Assembly: GCF_009674685.1 (NCBI RefSeq)
Contig: NZ_WKJI01000002.1
Coordinates: 124,001 to 188,000 of the forward strand
Reading direction: 5' to 3'
DNA length: 64,000 nucleotides
Source of the DNA: Pedobacter puniceum
GTDB lineage: Bacteria; Bacteroidota; Bacteroidia; Sphingobacteriales; Sphingobacteriaceae
In this document: piece by piece, positions 8,390 through 20,152 of the stretch
Numbering within the stretch: position 1 is the stretch's first letter
How the letters are laid out: the number at the start of each line of letters is the position of its first letter
Notes under the pieces: generated by a model
Seen by the model: the letters and a program-made list of their open reading frames with translations, nothing else
The model's database searches: none
What the model was told of the DNA's origin: nothing
Program-made: the position numbers and the translations under genes

Positions 8390-9046
8390 ATGTCTAAAAC
8401 CGCCATTATCATTTTTTCCCATTTGCCAGAAATAGAGGCTAGGATAAAAGATTTTGCAGGTTTTAAAAATACCAGAAGAGTATCTGAACTTTTTACTAAA
8501 CATTTTATAGAGCTAGCAAAAAACACCCATACTGATACTTTTTGGTACAATACTTTAGTACAAGAAGGCCAAAACTTTGGCGAACGTTTAGCCAATGCTT
8601 TTGAAAGCATGTATGCTAAAGGTTACGATGCTGTAGTGTGTATCGGGAATGATTGCCCAGAACTTCAAGTACAAATGCTTTATAAAGCTATAGAAGAAGT
8701 TGAAAATGGTAAAACGGTTTTAGGACCAACAACAGATGCTGGCGCTTACTTAATTGCTATACCTAAAAAAGCTTTTCATAAAACGCATTTTTTACAGGTG
8801 AAGTGGCAAAGTAGCTATACCTATAAAGATTTAAAAGCCCTGTTCCAAGATGAAGAGTTGCTTGAATTGAAAGAGCTTCAAGATTTAGATTATTTAGCTG
8901 ATTTTTATCAGTTAAAAGAAAATAAACTTGTTGCTACAGCTCTTGAATTTATTCATCCTGCTACAAAAAGCATACTTAATCATACTTTTTACTCACAAAA
9001 AAGCATAAGAAATTACGATTTCAAAGCTCCGCCTATTATTAATTAG
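8390..9046 (+). CDS. DUF2064/TIGR04282-type glycosyltransferase, arsenosugar-associated
   Basis: The 218-residue protein has the nucleotide-diphospho-sugar transferase-like fold of DUF2064. Features include N-terminal KTAIIIFSHLPE, the donor-binding-like segment VVCIGNDCPEL and the conserved VLGPTTDAGAYLIAI. Proteins of this family are known to cluster with arsenosugar genes. It lies 154 bp upstream of three further genes of the cassette on the same strand and could act on a sugar precursor or intermediate. The exact reaction is unproven. The upstream gap contains no clear ArsR-type palindrome. Confidence 0.82.
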   Translation: MSKTAIIIFSHLPEIEARIKDFAGFKNTRRVSELFTKHFIELAKNTHTDTFWYNTLVQEGQNFGERLANAFESMYAKGYDAVVCIGNDCPELQVQMLYKAIEEVENGKTVLGPTTDAGAYLIAIPKKAFHKTHFLQVKWQSSYTYKDLKALFQDEELLELKELQDLDYLADFYQLKENKLVATALEFIHPATKSILNHTFYSQKSIRNYDFKAPPIIN

Positions 9047-9200
9047 GCATACACCATTCAAACATTTTTTCATTTTAAAACAAACTAACTTATTTAATGA
9101 GGTTGCTTTTGTAAATGTGTTGATGCTGCCTTGAATATAAGGCGATTTCTTTCTTCACAACAAATAAGAACTCTTAAAAAAAAAGCTACAAACAATATTT

Positions 9201-9536
9201 ATGGCTAAGAACTATTTCAATCCGGAAGATTTAAAAAAATTTGGAAACATTACTGATTTCCAAGAAGTGCTAGGTAAAAAATTCTTCGATTATTACGGAG
9301 AAGTCTTTAAAGAAGGAGCATTAACTGCTAGAGAAAAATCTCTCATTGCTTTAGCTGTTGCACATGCCGTACAATGTCCTTATTGTATTGATGCTTACTC
9401 TACAGATTGCTTACAAAAAGGTGCAGATGAAGAACAAATGATGGAAGCGGTGCATGTAGCAGCTGCCATAAAAGGCGGTGCTACACTAGTTTTTGGTGTG
9501 CAAATGATGAATCATGTTAAGGAACAAACCATGTAA
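9201..9536 (+). CDS. Arsenosugar-associated AhpD/carboxymuconolactone decarboxylase-like protein
   Basis: The 111-residue protein is a single AhpD-like helical domain with a CxxC pair in VQCPYCIDAYSTDC (Cys59 and Cys62). Classical AhpD has a downstream histidine at the CxxCxxxH position; here it is Tyr66, as I recall for the arsenosugar-associated subfamily. It is followed by the radical SAM gene after only 2 bp, so the two are certainly co-transcribed. A redox or arsenic-thiol role is plausible but unproven. Confidence 0.87.
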   Translation: MAKNYFNPEDLKKFGNITDFQEVLGKKFFDYYGEVFKEGALTAREKSLIALAVAHAVQCPYCIDAYSTDCLQKGADEEQMMEAVHVAAAIKGGATLVFGVQMMNHVKEQTM

Positions 9537-9538
9537 TT

Positions 9539-10609
9539 ATGGGTGTAAAACAAATTTCAAAATCGCTTAAAGCATCAGGAAATGCTCTTGGTGATCATTT
9601 TTATCAATTAAAAGTATTATCTCAAAAAGAGATAGAAGATGGTCGTTTTGAGAATTTTAACAATAAAATAAATACAGCTGGTGTACCCGTTATTAAACCT
9701 AGTCATCTAGAAATATTTCAGCTTAACATAGGAAAATTATGTAACCAAACTTGTGCACATTGCCATGTTGATGCCGGGCCAGACCGTAAGGAAGAAAATA
9801 TGTCTTTTGAAACACTAGAAAGATGTTTATACCTTATTAAAACTTACGGATTTAAAACCGTAGATATTACTGGTGGCGCACCAGAGATGAACCCTCATTT
9901 TAGATGGTTTGTAGAAAACTGTAGTATTTTAGGCGTAAAAGTAATGGTAAGATGTAACCTCACCATCATTATGGCTAATCAGAAATATGCTGATTTACCT
10001 CAATTCTTTGCGACTAATAAAGTTCATGTTGTATCCTCTTTACCTCATTTTTCTGCTTCAAGAACTGATGCACAACGTGGAGATGGGGTTTTTGAAGATT
10101 CTATTGCTGCCTTAAAAAAGCTGAATGATGTAGGTTACGGAAAAGAAGATTCTGGTTTGATGATAGATTTAGTTTACAATCCTTCGGGAGCTTTTTTACC
10201 TGGCGACCAAACTACATTAGAGGCCGAATTTAAAAGACAGCTTAAACGTAAATTTGATATCGTTTTTAACAATCTTTATGCTATTACCAATCTGCCTATC
10301 AGTAGGTTTTTAGATTATCTATTAGAAACTGGCAAATATTTAGATTATATGCATCAACTGGTAGACGCTTTTAATCCGGCAACTTTAAACGGCTTAATGT
10401 GTAGAAATACCATCAGCATTAGCTGGGAAGGTTATATGTATGATTGTGATTTTAACCAAATGCTTGATTTAAAATTTACCGGAAAAGCCAAACATATCAA
10501 TGATTTTGATGTGGATGAAGTATTAAACAGAAATATTATTGTAAATAACCATTGCTATGGCTGTACCGCGGGCTCAGGAAGTAGCTGTGGAGGCGAAATA
10601 GCATCTTAA
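9539..10609 (+). CDS. arsS: Arsenosugar biosynthesis radical SAM protein ArsS
   Basis: The 356-residue protein carries the radical SAM cluster motif CNQTCAHC (Cys68, Cys72, Cys75) in an N-terminal TIM barrel with TGGAPEM. The Cys-rich C-terminus (MCRNTISISWEGYMYDCDF, then CYGCTAGSGSSCGG) is typical of ArsS-type enzymes. ArsS is thought to transfer the 5'-deoxyadenosyl group of SAM to methylated arsenic on the route to arsenosugars. It sits between the AhpD-like gene (2 bp) and arsM (32 bp). Confidence 0.93.
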   Translation: MGVKQISKSLKASGNALGDHFYQLKVLSQKEIEDGRFENFNNKINTAGVPVIKPSHLEIFQLNIGKLCNQTCAHCHVDAGPDRKEENMSFETLERCLYLIKTYGFKTVDITGGAPEMNPHFRWFVENCSILGVKVMVRCNLTIIMANQKYADLPQFFATNKVHVVSSLPHFSASRTDAQRGDGVFEDSIAALKKLNDVGYGKEDSGLMIDLVYNPSGAFLPGDQTTLEAEFKRQLKRKFDIVFNNLYAITNLPISRFLDYLLETGKYLDYMHQLVDAFNPATLNGLMCRNTISISWEGYMYDCDFNQMLDLKFTGKAKHINDFDVDEVLNRNIIVNNHCYGCTAGSGSSCGGEIAS

Positions 10610-10641
10610 AGGTTAGTATAAATATCAAACAAAAAATAAGA

Positions 10642-11700
10642 ATGTCTAACATACACGAAGAAGTACAACATTATTACGGTAAAGAATTACAGCAAAGCTC
10701 TGATTTAAAAACAAGTGCCTGCTGTACATTGGCGCCACCCCCTAAACATATACAAGAGGCTTTAAAACTTATTCATGATGAGGTAGTTATTAAATATTAC
10801 GGTTGCGGATTAACCATACCTAATCAGTTAAAAGGACTAAAGATATTAGATTTAGGTTCTGGAAGTGGCAGAGATTGTTACATTGCCGCACAACTGGTTG
10901 GCGAACAAGGGCAAGTTGTGGGTGTGGATATGACACCAGAACAACTAGAAGTTGCCAACAAACATCTGGAATATCACCGTGAGAGATTTGGCTATCAAAA
11001 ATCTAATGTAACTTTTGTTAAGGGAAATATAGAGCAATTAGACAAGCTTGGATTTGAGCCTGAGAGCTTCGATTTAATTATTTCTAACTGTGTGATAAAC
11101 CTGGCTACAGATAAGCAAAAAGTACTTAACGATGCTTATAAGCTCTTAAAAAAAGGTGGCGAAATGTATTTTTCTGACGTTTATGCAGATAGACGCTTCC
11201 CTAAAACTTTACAAAATAACCCTATACTTTGGGGAGAATGCTTAAGTGGCGCTCTTTACTGGAATGATTTTCTAAATTTTGCTAAAAAAGCAGGTTTTAC
11301 AGACCCACGCGTTGTAGAAGACAAGCCTATTGCCGTAAACAATGAAGAAATTGAGGCTTTAATGGGCGAGATAAAAGTATACTCTGTAACTTATCGTTTA
11401 TTCAAAATTGATGGTTTAGAAAGTGATTGTGAAGATTACGGACAGGCCGTTGCTTATAAAGGTACGGTTGAAGGCGCTCCACATGCTTTTGATTTAGATA
11501 ATCACCACCATTTCCCTAAAGGCAAACTGGTAAGTGTGTGCGGAAATACCTACAAAATGCTTCATGATACCCGTTACCGGGATGCTTTTGACTTTTACGG
11601 AACCTGGGATACCCATTATGGAATATTTGAGGGTTGCGGTGGTAATATCCCTTTTACCACAACATTAGATGGTAGCTCGCCAGGGGTTTCTTGTTGTTAA
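10642..11700 (+). CDS. arsM: Arsenite S-adenosylmethionine methyltransferase ArsM
   Basis: The 352-residue protein has a Rossmann SAM-binding site (ILDLGSGSGRD) and the conserved arsenic-binding cysteines of ArsM: the Cys27-Cys28 pair (TSACCTLAPPP), Cys55 in YYGCGL, the cysteine in IISNCVINL and the one in ECLSGALYW. The C-terminal domain ends in a vicinal cysteine pair (PGVSCC), as in arsenosugar-type ArsM. It methylates trivalent arsenic stepwise, supplying ArsS upstream. It is the last gene of the cassette and is followed by a strong hairpin. Confidence 0.95.
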   Translation: MSNIHEEVQHYYGKELQQSSDLKTSACCTLAPPPKHIQEALKLIHDEVVIKYYGCGLTIPNQLKGLKILDLGSGSGRDCYIAAQLVGEQGQVVGVDMTPEQLEVANKHLEYHRERFGYQKSNVTFVKGNIEQLDKLGFEPESFDLIISNCVINLATDKQKVLNDAYKLLKKGGEMYFSDVYADRRFPKTLQNNPILWGECLSGALYWNDFLNFAKKAGFTDPRVVEDKPIAVNNEEIEALMGEIKVYSVTYRLFKIDGLESDCEDYGQAVAYKGTVEGAPHAFDLDNHHHFPKGKLVSVCGNTYKMLHDTRYRDAFDFYGTWDTHYGIFEGCGGNIPFTTTLDGSSPGVSCC

Positions 11701-11716
11701 AAAGTCCTTATAGAAA

Positions 11717-11743
11717 AGGCCTTGTAGCAAAACTACAAGGCCT
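11717..11743. terminator. Terminator between arsM and araA
   Basis: A perfect 11-bp stem (AGGCCTTGTAG / CTACAAGGCCT) has a 5-nt loop. On the minus strand it is followed by TTTTCT, so it is a good terminator for the arabinose operon and may also stop arsM transcripts. Confidence 0.85.
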
Positions 11744-11766
11744 GATTCTTAGAAAAATTAAATTGA

Positions 11767-13257
11767 TTATTTATAATAAACCTCATTCCATCTCAATTCA
11801 TTTTTGAATTGATATAAGTTGGTGTCTTTACCTATTAAAACAAACTCAACATCAGCAATTTCTGCAAAACTTTGGATATGCTCTGCTGTTAAGTTTTGGC
11901 TGTAACAAGTATGGTGTGCACCACCAGCTAAAATCCATGCAGCACAACCTGTGTACATATCTGGCTGTGGTTTCCATAAAACTCTTGCTACAGGTAATTT
12001 TGGTAAATCATGCTCTGGCGCTACAGCATCAACCTCGTTCACTAAAATTCTAAAACGGTTGCCCATATCTACTACAGAAACGTTAATAGCCGGACCAGCT
12101 GCCGAATTAAATACCAAACGTACAGGATCTGCCTTACCACCAATTCCTAATGGATGAATCTCGCATTTAGGTTTAGCATCAGCAATAGAAGGACAAATCT
12201 CTAACATATGAGAGCCTAAAACCTGAGGGTTAGCTGGGTCGAAATGGTAAGTATAATCTTCCATAAAAGAGTTACCACCTTTTAAACCAGTACCCATCAC
12301 TTTCATAGTGCGTACCAAAGCGGCCGTTTTCCAATCGCCTTCACCAGCAAAACCAAAACCTTTAGCCATTAACCTTTGAGAAGCAATACCCGGCAATTGT
12401 TTCATACCATGTAAATCTTCAAAAGTATCGGTAAAGGCGGTAAAGCCACCATCGGTTAAAAAGCGCTCTAAACCTAATTCTATTTTAGCGGCATCTCTTA
12501 AAGATTGATGTTGTGCACCACCTTTAAGCAAGCTATCCACCAACTGGTAACTATCGCCATATTCTTGAATAAGTTTATCTACCTCGGAATCAGAAACAGT
12601 ATCAATAACTTTTACCAAATCGCCAATACCATAGCCATTTACTTGGTAACCAAACTTTATTTCAGCCTCAACTTTATCGCCATCGGTAACAGCTACGTAA
12701 CGCATATTATCGCCAAAACGGGCAACTTTAGTTTGGTTAGAGTCTTTCCAAGCTGCTGCAACACGAGCCCAATCACCAATTTGAGAAATGACATTTTCAT
12801 CTTTCCAATGGCCAACAACTACCTTACGGTTAATGCGCATACGCGATACCATGAAACCAAACTCCCTATCGCCATGTGCGCTTTGGTTAAGGTTCATGAA
12901 ATCCATATCTATGTTAGCCCAAGGAATATCACGATTAAACTGTGTATGCAAGTGTAGCATAGGTTTTTGCAATACTTTTAAACCACCAATCCACATTTTT
13001 GCTGGCGAGAAAGTATGCATCCAAGCAATTACCCCAATACAATTATCGGTTACGTTTGCCTGTTGGCAGATGTTAAAAATCTCATCAGGAGATTTTACAG
13101 TTGGTTTAAATACTACCCTTACCGGGATAGCACTTGCCTTATTTAATGATTCTGCAATAATTTGAGAATGCTGCGCTACTTGCTTTAGCGTTTCTTCGCC
13201 ATATAAATCTTGGCTACCTGTAATAAACCAAAGTTCAAATTTTTTTAAATCTATCAT
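11767..13257 (-). CDS. araA: L-arabinose isomerase
   Basis: The 496-residue protein matches AraA over its whole length, from [21 protein letters not shown] through [13 protein letters not shown] and the [11 protein letters not shown] segment to the C-terminal metal-site region with [10 protein letters not shown]. It interconverts L-arabinose and L-ribulose in the cytoplasm with a divalent metal. It is the last gene of the HAD-araB-araD-araA run. The 123-bp spacer to araD contains degenerate ATCTA-type repeats. A strong terminator follows. Confidence 0.97.
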   Translation of the reverse strand: MIDLKKFELWFITGSQDLYGEETLKQVAQHSQIIAESLNKASAIPVRVVFKPTVKSPDEIFNICQQANVTDNCIGVIAWMHTFSPAKMWIGGLKVLQKPMLHLHTQFNRDIPWANIDMDFMNLNQSAHGDREFGFMVSRMRINRKVVVGHWKDENVISQIGDWARVAAAWKDSNQTKVARFGDNMRYVAVTDGDKVEAEIKFGYQVNGYGIGDLVKVIDTVSDSEVDKLIQEYGDSYQLVDSLLKGGAQHQSLRDAAKIELGLERFLTDGGFTAFTDTFEDLHGMKQLPGIASQRLMAKGFGFAGEGDWKTAALVRTMKVMGTGLKGGNSFMEDYTYHFDPANPQVLGSHMLEICPSIADAKPKCEIHPLGIGGKADPVRLVFNSAAGPAINVSVVDMGNRFRILVNEVDAVAPEHDLPKLPVARVLWKPQPDMYTGCAAWILAGGAHHTCYSQNLTAEHIQSFAEIADVEFVLIGKDTNLYQFKNELRWNEVYYK

Positions 13258-13380
13258 TTTGATGTTGTTTTCCTCGGCCTAAAAACCCTAAAAAAGTTGG
13301 ATTTCCATGGCTTTTATAATGTTAATTGATTAATAATCTCTATCTATTGTATCTAAAATCTAGTATCTCACATCTAGCGT

Positions 13381-14079
13381 TTATTGTCCATAGTAAGAAC
13401 CTTCGCCATGCTTTCTATCGTAATGTTTCTTAATTAAAGCGTCTTTTAACTTTGGTACTTGCGGATTAATTTGCTCAGTTAAATAAGCCATACGAGCCAT
13501 TTCTTCTAAAACAGCACTGTTATGTACAGCTTTATCAGCCGTTTTACCCCAAGTAAAAGGTGCATGGTTGCCTACTAAAATCATCTCTACATCGCTATTA
13601 CTTAAACCTCTTTCTTTCAAGCAATTGATGATTTGAAAACCGGTTTCATATTCGTAATTGCCTTTTATCATTTCATCGCTCATTGGCGGAGCGCAAGGAA
13701 TATCACAAGTGGTATAATCTGCATGTGTAGTACCATAAATAGGAATATCTCTTTGAGATTGCGCCCAAGCCGTGGCATAAGTAGAGTGTGTATGCACTAC
13801 GCTATTGATATTATCCCAATGCTTATATAAAACAGCATGCGTTTTAGTGTCTGATGAAGGTCTTAAATCTCCGGCAACGGTATTTCCATCAAAATCTACA
13901 ATTACCATTTGCTCTACCTGAAGTTTGGTATAATCTACTCCGCTAGGCTTAATCGCAAAAACACCCAAATCTCTATCAGCAACACTTACATTTCCGAAGG
14001 TAAAAATCACCAGATTTAACTCTGGTAAACGCATATTAGCTGCATAAGCTTCTTCTTGTATTTTTCTATATTTATTCAT
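13381..14079 (-). CDS. araD: L-ribulose-5-phosphate 4-epimerase
   Basis: The 232-residue class II aldolase/epimerase family protein has the phosphate-binding segment FGNVSVADRDLGVFAIKPSGVDY, the metal histidines in VVHTHSTYATAWAQ and the later LVGNHAPFTWG motif. It converts L-ribulose 5-phosphate to D-xylulose 5-phosphate, feeding the pentose phosphate pathway. It lies 33 bp downstream of araB and 123 bp upstream of araA on the same strand. Confidence 0.96.
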   Translation of the reverse strand: MNKYRKIQEEAYAANMRLPELNLVIFTFGNVSVADRDLGVFAIKPSGVDYTKLQVEQMVIVDFDGNTVAGDLRPSSDTKTHAVLYKHWDNINSVVHTHSTYATAWAQSQRDIPIYGTTHADYTTCDIPCAPPMSDEMIKGNYEYETGFQIINCLKERGLSNSDVEMILVGNHAPFTWGKTADKAVHNSAVLEEMARMAYLTEQINPQVPKLKDALIKKHYDRKHGEGSYYGQ

Positions 14080-14112
14080 TTTTTTCAGTTTACAGTTATA
14101 GGTTTCTGGTTA

Positions 14113-15780
14113 TCAGTTGTTCTCTATAAAAGCTCCCATAGCTTTGTATTTTTCGTATCGAGCTTGGTAAAGCGCTACATTTTCTTGATTAGGGAAATAC
14201 TCATCGCTAAAACCATGTCCCATAGCTTCCATAGCATTTTCTACAGTTGGATAAAAACCTGCTACGGTTGCGGCAAACATTGCTGCACCTAAAGCACAAG
14301 TTTGGTCTGATTGATGAATCCTGATAGGCATATTCATCACATCGGCCATTACCTGCATAATGTAAGCCGACTTTTTGGCTACTCCACCTAAACCAATTAA
14401 GCCTTTAACAGGGATACCTTGCTCTATAAAACGATCCACAATTTTCTTTGCACCAAAACAAGTAGCCTCAACCAAGGCTTTAAACATAGCAGGCGCATCG
14501 GTACCTAAATCTAAACCCCAAAAAGCACCTTTTAATTCTTGATTAGCATCTGGCGTTCTTCTTCCGTTTAACCAATCTATGGCTAATTCATCTTTTACAT
14601 CAAGCGGCAAAGCTGCAGCAGCTTTACTAAGTTTAATGATGATTTGCTCGTTATATTCTTCTCTTAACTTCTCTTTTTGTTCTTCAGAAATAGCGTTTAA
14701 ATCGGCCAGAATTTGCTCTAGAGGCCATTTTAGCATTTTTTGGAACCATGCATAAGCATCGCCAAAAGCAGACTGACCGGCTTCTAAACCACTCATACCC
14801 GGTATGATAGAACCATTTACTTGTCCACAAATACCTTTAACCAATTTACCTGTCATTTCAGCAGAAGGTGCTACCAACATATCGCAGGTAGAAGTACCCA
14901 TTACTTTACTTAAATGGTATGGCTCTATTTGGCCGCCAACAGCACCCATGTGTGCGTCAAAAGCACCAATTCCGATTTTAACATCGGTATTTAAGCCTAG
15001 TTTTTTCGCCCACTCTGCACTAAGTGTACCAGCAGCTTCTGAAGCTGGTAAAACTTCCTGAGAAACTCTTTCTCTTAAACCTTTTAAAAGAGGATCTAAA
15101 GAGGTAAAGAAATCTTCTGGTGGGAAACCATTAAATTCCTCGGCCCATAAAGCTTTATGGCCTGCAGCACAAACCCCTCTTTTTAATTCTGAAACATGCT
15201 GAGCTCCGGTTAGTAAAAACGGAATCCAATCGCAATGCTCTACCCAAGAAAAAGCAGCATTTTTAACGCTTTCATCAACCCTTAAGGTTCTTAATATTTT
15301 TGCCCAAAACCATTCTGAAGAGTAAATTCCGCCAACGTATTTTAGGTAATTGGTATCAAATTTTTCTGCGTGTTTATTAATCTCGGCAGCTTCTTTTAAT
15401 GCAGTGTGGTCTTTCCACAGGATAAACATGGCATGGGGGTTTTCTGCAAACTCTGGCGTTAAAGCCAAAGGTACACCCTGCTCATTAACCGCTACCGGTG
15501 TAGAGCCTGTTGTATCTATAGAAATAGCTTTTACTTGTTGTGCTATGTTTGCACCTACTTGCTCTAAACAAGCTTTTATAGTTTGTTCTAAGCCTTCAAT
15601 ATAATCTAATGGGTGTTGTCTAAATTGATTTTGACCAGGGTTACAGTATAATCCTTTTTTCCAACGGGGATAATAAAAAACCGAAGTAGCAGCAATTGCA
15701 CCATTTGAGGCATCTACCAATACAGAACGTACAGAATCTGTTCCGTAATCTACCCCTATAACATATTTACCTTGACTCAT
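14113..15780 (-). CDS. araB: Ribulokinase
   Basis: The 555-residue FGGY-family kinase starts with the ATPase phosphate-1 motif GVDYGTDSVRSVLVD and has the typical AraB segments HCDWIPFLLTGA and KIGIGAFDAHMGAVGGQ, plus a C-terminal LGGVAKKSAYIMQVMAD. It phosphorylates L-ribulose with ATP. It is first of the three canonical ara genes here, 117 bp after a HAD hydrolase gene. The spacer holds a candidate palindromic operator. No arabinose transporter or AraR regulator gene is adjacent. Confidence 0.97.
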   Translation of the reverse strand: MSQGKYVIGVDYGTDSVRSVLVDASNGAIAATSVFYYPRWKKGLYCNPGQNQFRQHPLDYIEGLEQTIKACLEQVGANIAQQVKAISIDTTGSTPVAVNEQGVPLALTPEFAENPHAMFILWKDHTALKEAAEINKHAEKFDTNYLKYVGGIYSSEWFWAKILRTLRVDESVKNAAFSWVEHCDWIPFLLTGAQHVSELKRGVCAAGHKALWAEEFNGFPPEDFFTSLDPLLKGLRERVSQEVLPASEAAGTLSAEWAKKLGLNTDVKIGIGAFDAHMGAVGGQIEPYHLSKVMGTSTCDMLVAPSAEMTGKLVKGICGQVNGSIIPGMSGLEAGQSAFGDAYAWFQKMLKWPLEQILADLNAISEEQKEKLREEYNEQIIIKLSKAAAALPLDVKDELAIDWLNGRRTPDANQELKGAFWGLDLGTDAPAMFKALVEATCFGAKKIVDRFIEQGIPVKGLIGLGGVAKKSAYIMQVMADVMNMPIRIHQSDQTCALGAAMFAATVAGFYPTVENAMEAMGHGFSDEYFPNQENVALYQARYEKYKAMGAFIENN

Positions 15781-15832
15781 TATTAAAGAATTTGAGATTT
15801 ATAATAGCATCGCAAAATACAATTTATTTTAT

Positions 15833-15853
15833 TAAGTGTATAATTTACATTTA
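15833..15853. promoter_or_regulatory. Candidate operator upstream of araB
   Basis: An imperfect palindrome, TAAGTGTA-N5-TACATTTA (7 of 8 arm positions match), lies 53 bp before the araB start in a very AT-rich spacer. The position and symmetry would suit a repressor such as a Nudix-type AraR, known to control arabinose genes in Bacteroides. No second copy was seen in the ara region. Confidence 0.35.
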
Positions 15854-15897
15854 TTTATTTTTCCAAAAAATTTCATAAGGGCAAAAAATCATTTTTT

Positions 15898-16545
15898 TTA
15901 AAAAAGATTTAGATTCTGATAGTTAGCTGTAAAAGTTAAAATATTACTATAGGTGTTAAAATCAGCAGGTTCATGCAGGGTAGTAAGTACAACACTTTTC
16001 ATATTGGCATTTTGTGCTGCTTCAACTCCCTTTGGTGCATCTTCGAAAACCACACAAGCACTTGGAGCTACCCCCAGAAGCTCTGCTCCTTTTAAAAATG
16101 TTTCTGGATGTGGCTTACTTAAAGCAACATCATTTGCGCTTACTATAACAGGGAAATACTCGCGGATATGCAGGTTATCCAAAATAAAATCAATATTGAA
16201 TGGAATAGCGGCCGAGCCTATAGCCATTTTGATACCTTTTGATTTTGCATTTTCTAGATAATCACCTAAACCATCAATAAGTTTCATGTGAGCTTTATAC
16301 TCGGCTTGGTAACGCTGTTCTTTTTCCATAGAAAGCTTATCCATTTGCTCTTGTGTGAAATAGCCTTTCCCAAAGACACGCTCTAGCAATTCTTGGTTTT
16401 TACCGTACATCTGTAAAACGGTTTCTTCAAAAGTGATATCGGCTTTTAAATCGTTGCTTAAAATATCATACCATGCTCTGGCATGAAACTGCATATCGTC
16501 TATAATGGTTCCGTTTAAATCAAATAAATAAGCCTGATAGTTCAT
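15898..16545 (-). CDS. HAD-superfamily sugar-phosphatase-like hydrolase
   Basis: The 215-residue protein resembles beta-phosphoglucomutase-type HAD phosphatases with a helical cap. Motif I is FDLNGTIIDD, motif II lies in IGSAAIPFN and motifs III/IV in SKPHPETFLKGAELLGV and VVFEDAPKGVEAAQNA. The nucleophile Asp9 is kept, but the general acid/base aspartate of DxDGT is Asn11. It precedes araB on the same strand and probably joins the arabinose operon, perhaps as a housecleaning phosphatase. An inverted repeat (CTAATTTAA/TTTAAATTAG, 16566-16592) lies just upstream. Substrate unknown. Confidence 0.85.
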   Translation of the reverse strand: MNYQAYLFDLNGTIIDDMQFHARAWYDILSNDLKADITFEETVLQMYGKNQELLERVFGKGYFTQEQMDKLSMEKEQRYQAEYKAHMKLIDGLGDYLENAKSKGIKMAIGSAAIPFNIDFILDNLHIREYFPVIVSANDVALSKPHPETFLKGAELLGVAPSACVVFEDAPKGVEAAQNANMKSVVLTTLHEPADFNTYSNILTFTANYQNLNLF

Positions 16546-16654
16546 ATCTCGAAAATTTTAGAAAGCTAATTTAAGCTTAACGTTTAAATTAGGAGATATT
16601 GTTCTGTAAAATTGAAAGAATTAGTTAGTTTTGCATCCCCCGAAAGGGGAAACC

Positions 16655-16741
16655 GGAGAGGTGTCTGAGTGGTCGAAAGAGCAAGCCTGGAAAGTTTGTA
16701 TACTGGCAACGGTATCGTGGGTTCGAATCCCACCTTCTCCG
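16655..16741 (+). tRNA. tRNA-Ser (anticodon GGA)
   Basis: An 87-nt class II tRNA folds with acceptor arms GGAGAGG/CTTCTCC, anticodon stem CAAGC/GTTTG enclosing the loop CTGGAAA (anticodon GGA, reading UCC/UCU), a long variable arm and a T-arm GTGGGTTCGAATCCCAC. CCA is not encoded. A terminator follows 14 bp later. A reverse-strand reading frame across the gene is spurious. Confidence 0.97.
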
Positions 16742-16754
16742 CAAAATACATCCT

Positions 16755-16792
16755 AAATCCTCGTAAATATTTCATTTACGAGGATTTTTTGT
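16755..16792 (+). terminator. Rho-independent terminator of tRNA-Ser
   Basis: A perfect 14-bp stem (AAATCCTCGTAAAT / ATTTACGAGGATTT, loop ATTTC) runs directly into a T-tract. Confidence 0.92.
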
Positions 16793-16915
16793 TTTTAAGA
16801 TTAACAGAAATTAAAGCCCTAAAACTTTGACAATATTTTTAGCTAGTTAGAACTTCTAATCAGCTCAATATCTTGCAAGATAAAATTTCACCACATTTCT
16901 ACCATCACACCTTAA

Positions 16916-20152
<3,237 letters not shown>

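Noticed and set aside
9047-9200. ArsR operator upstream of the arsenosugar genes
   Set aside because: No ArsR-type dyad could be found in the 154-bp gap.
12505-12957. 150-residue plus-strand frame inside araA
   Set aside because: It lies wholly within a fully conserved araA on the other strand and its translation resembles no protein.
16655-16741. tRNA-Ser as an integration site for the PUL region as a genomic island
   Set aside because: No integrase gene and no second copy of the tRNA 3' end were seen in the window, so island integration is not supported.
16584-16775. 63-residue reverse-strand frame containing [18 protein letters not shown]
   Set aside because: It is the antisense of tRNA-Ser plus its terminator, a well-known false protein; the tRNA fold is complete.
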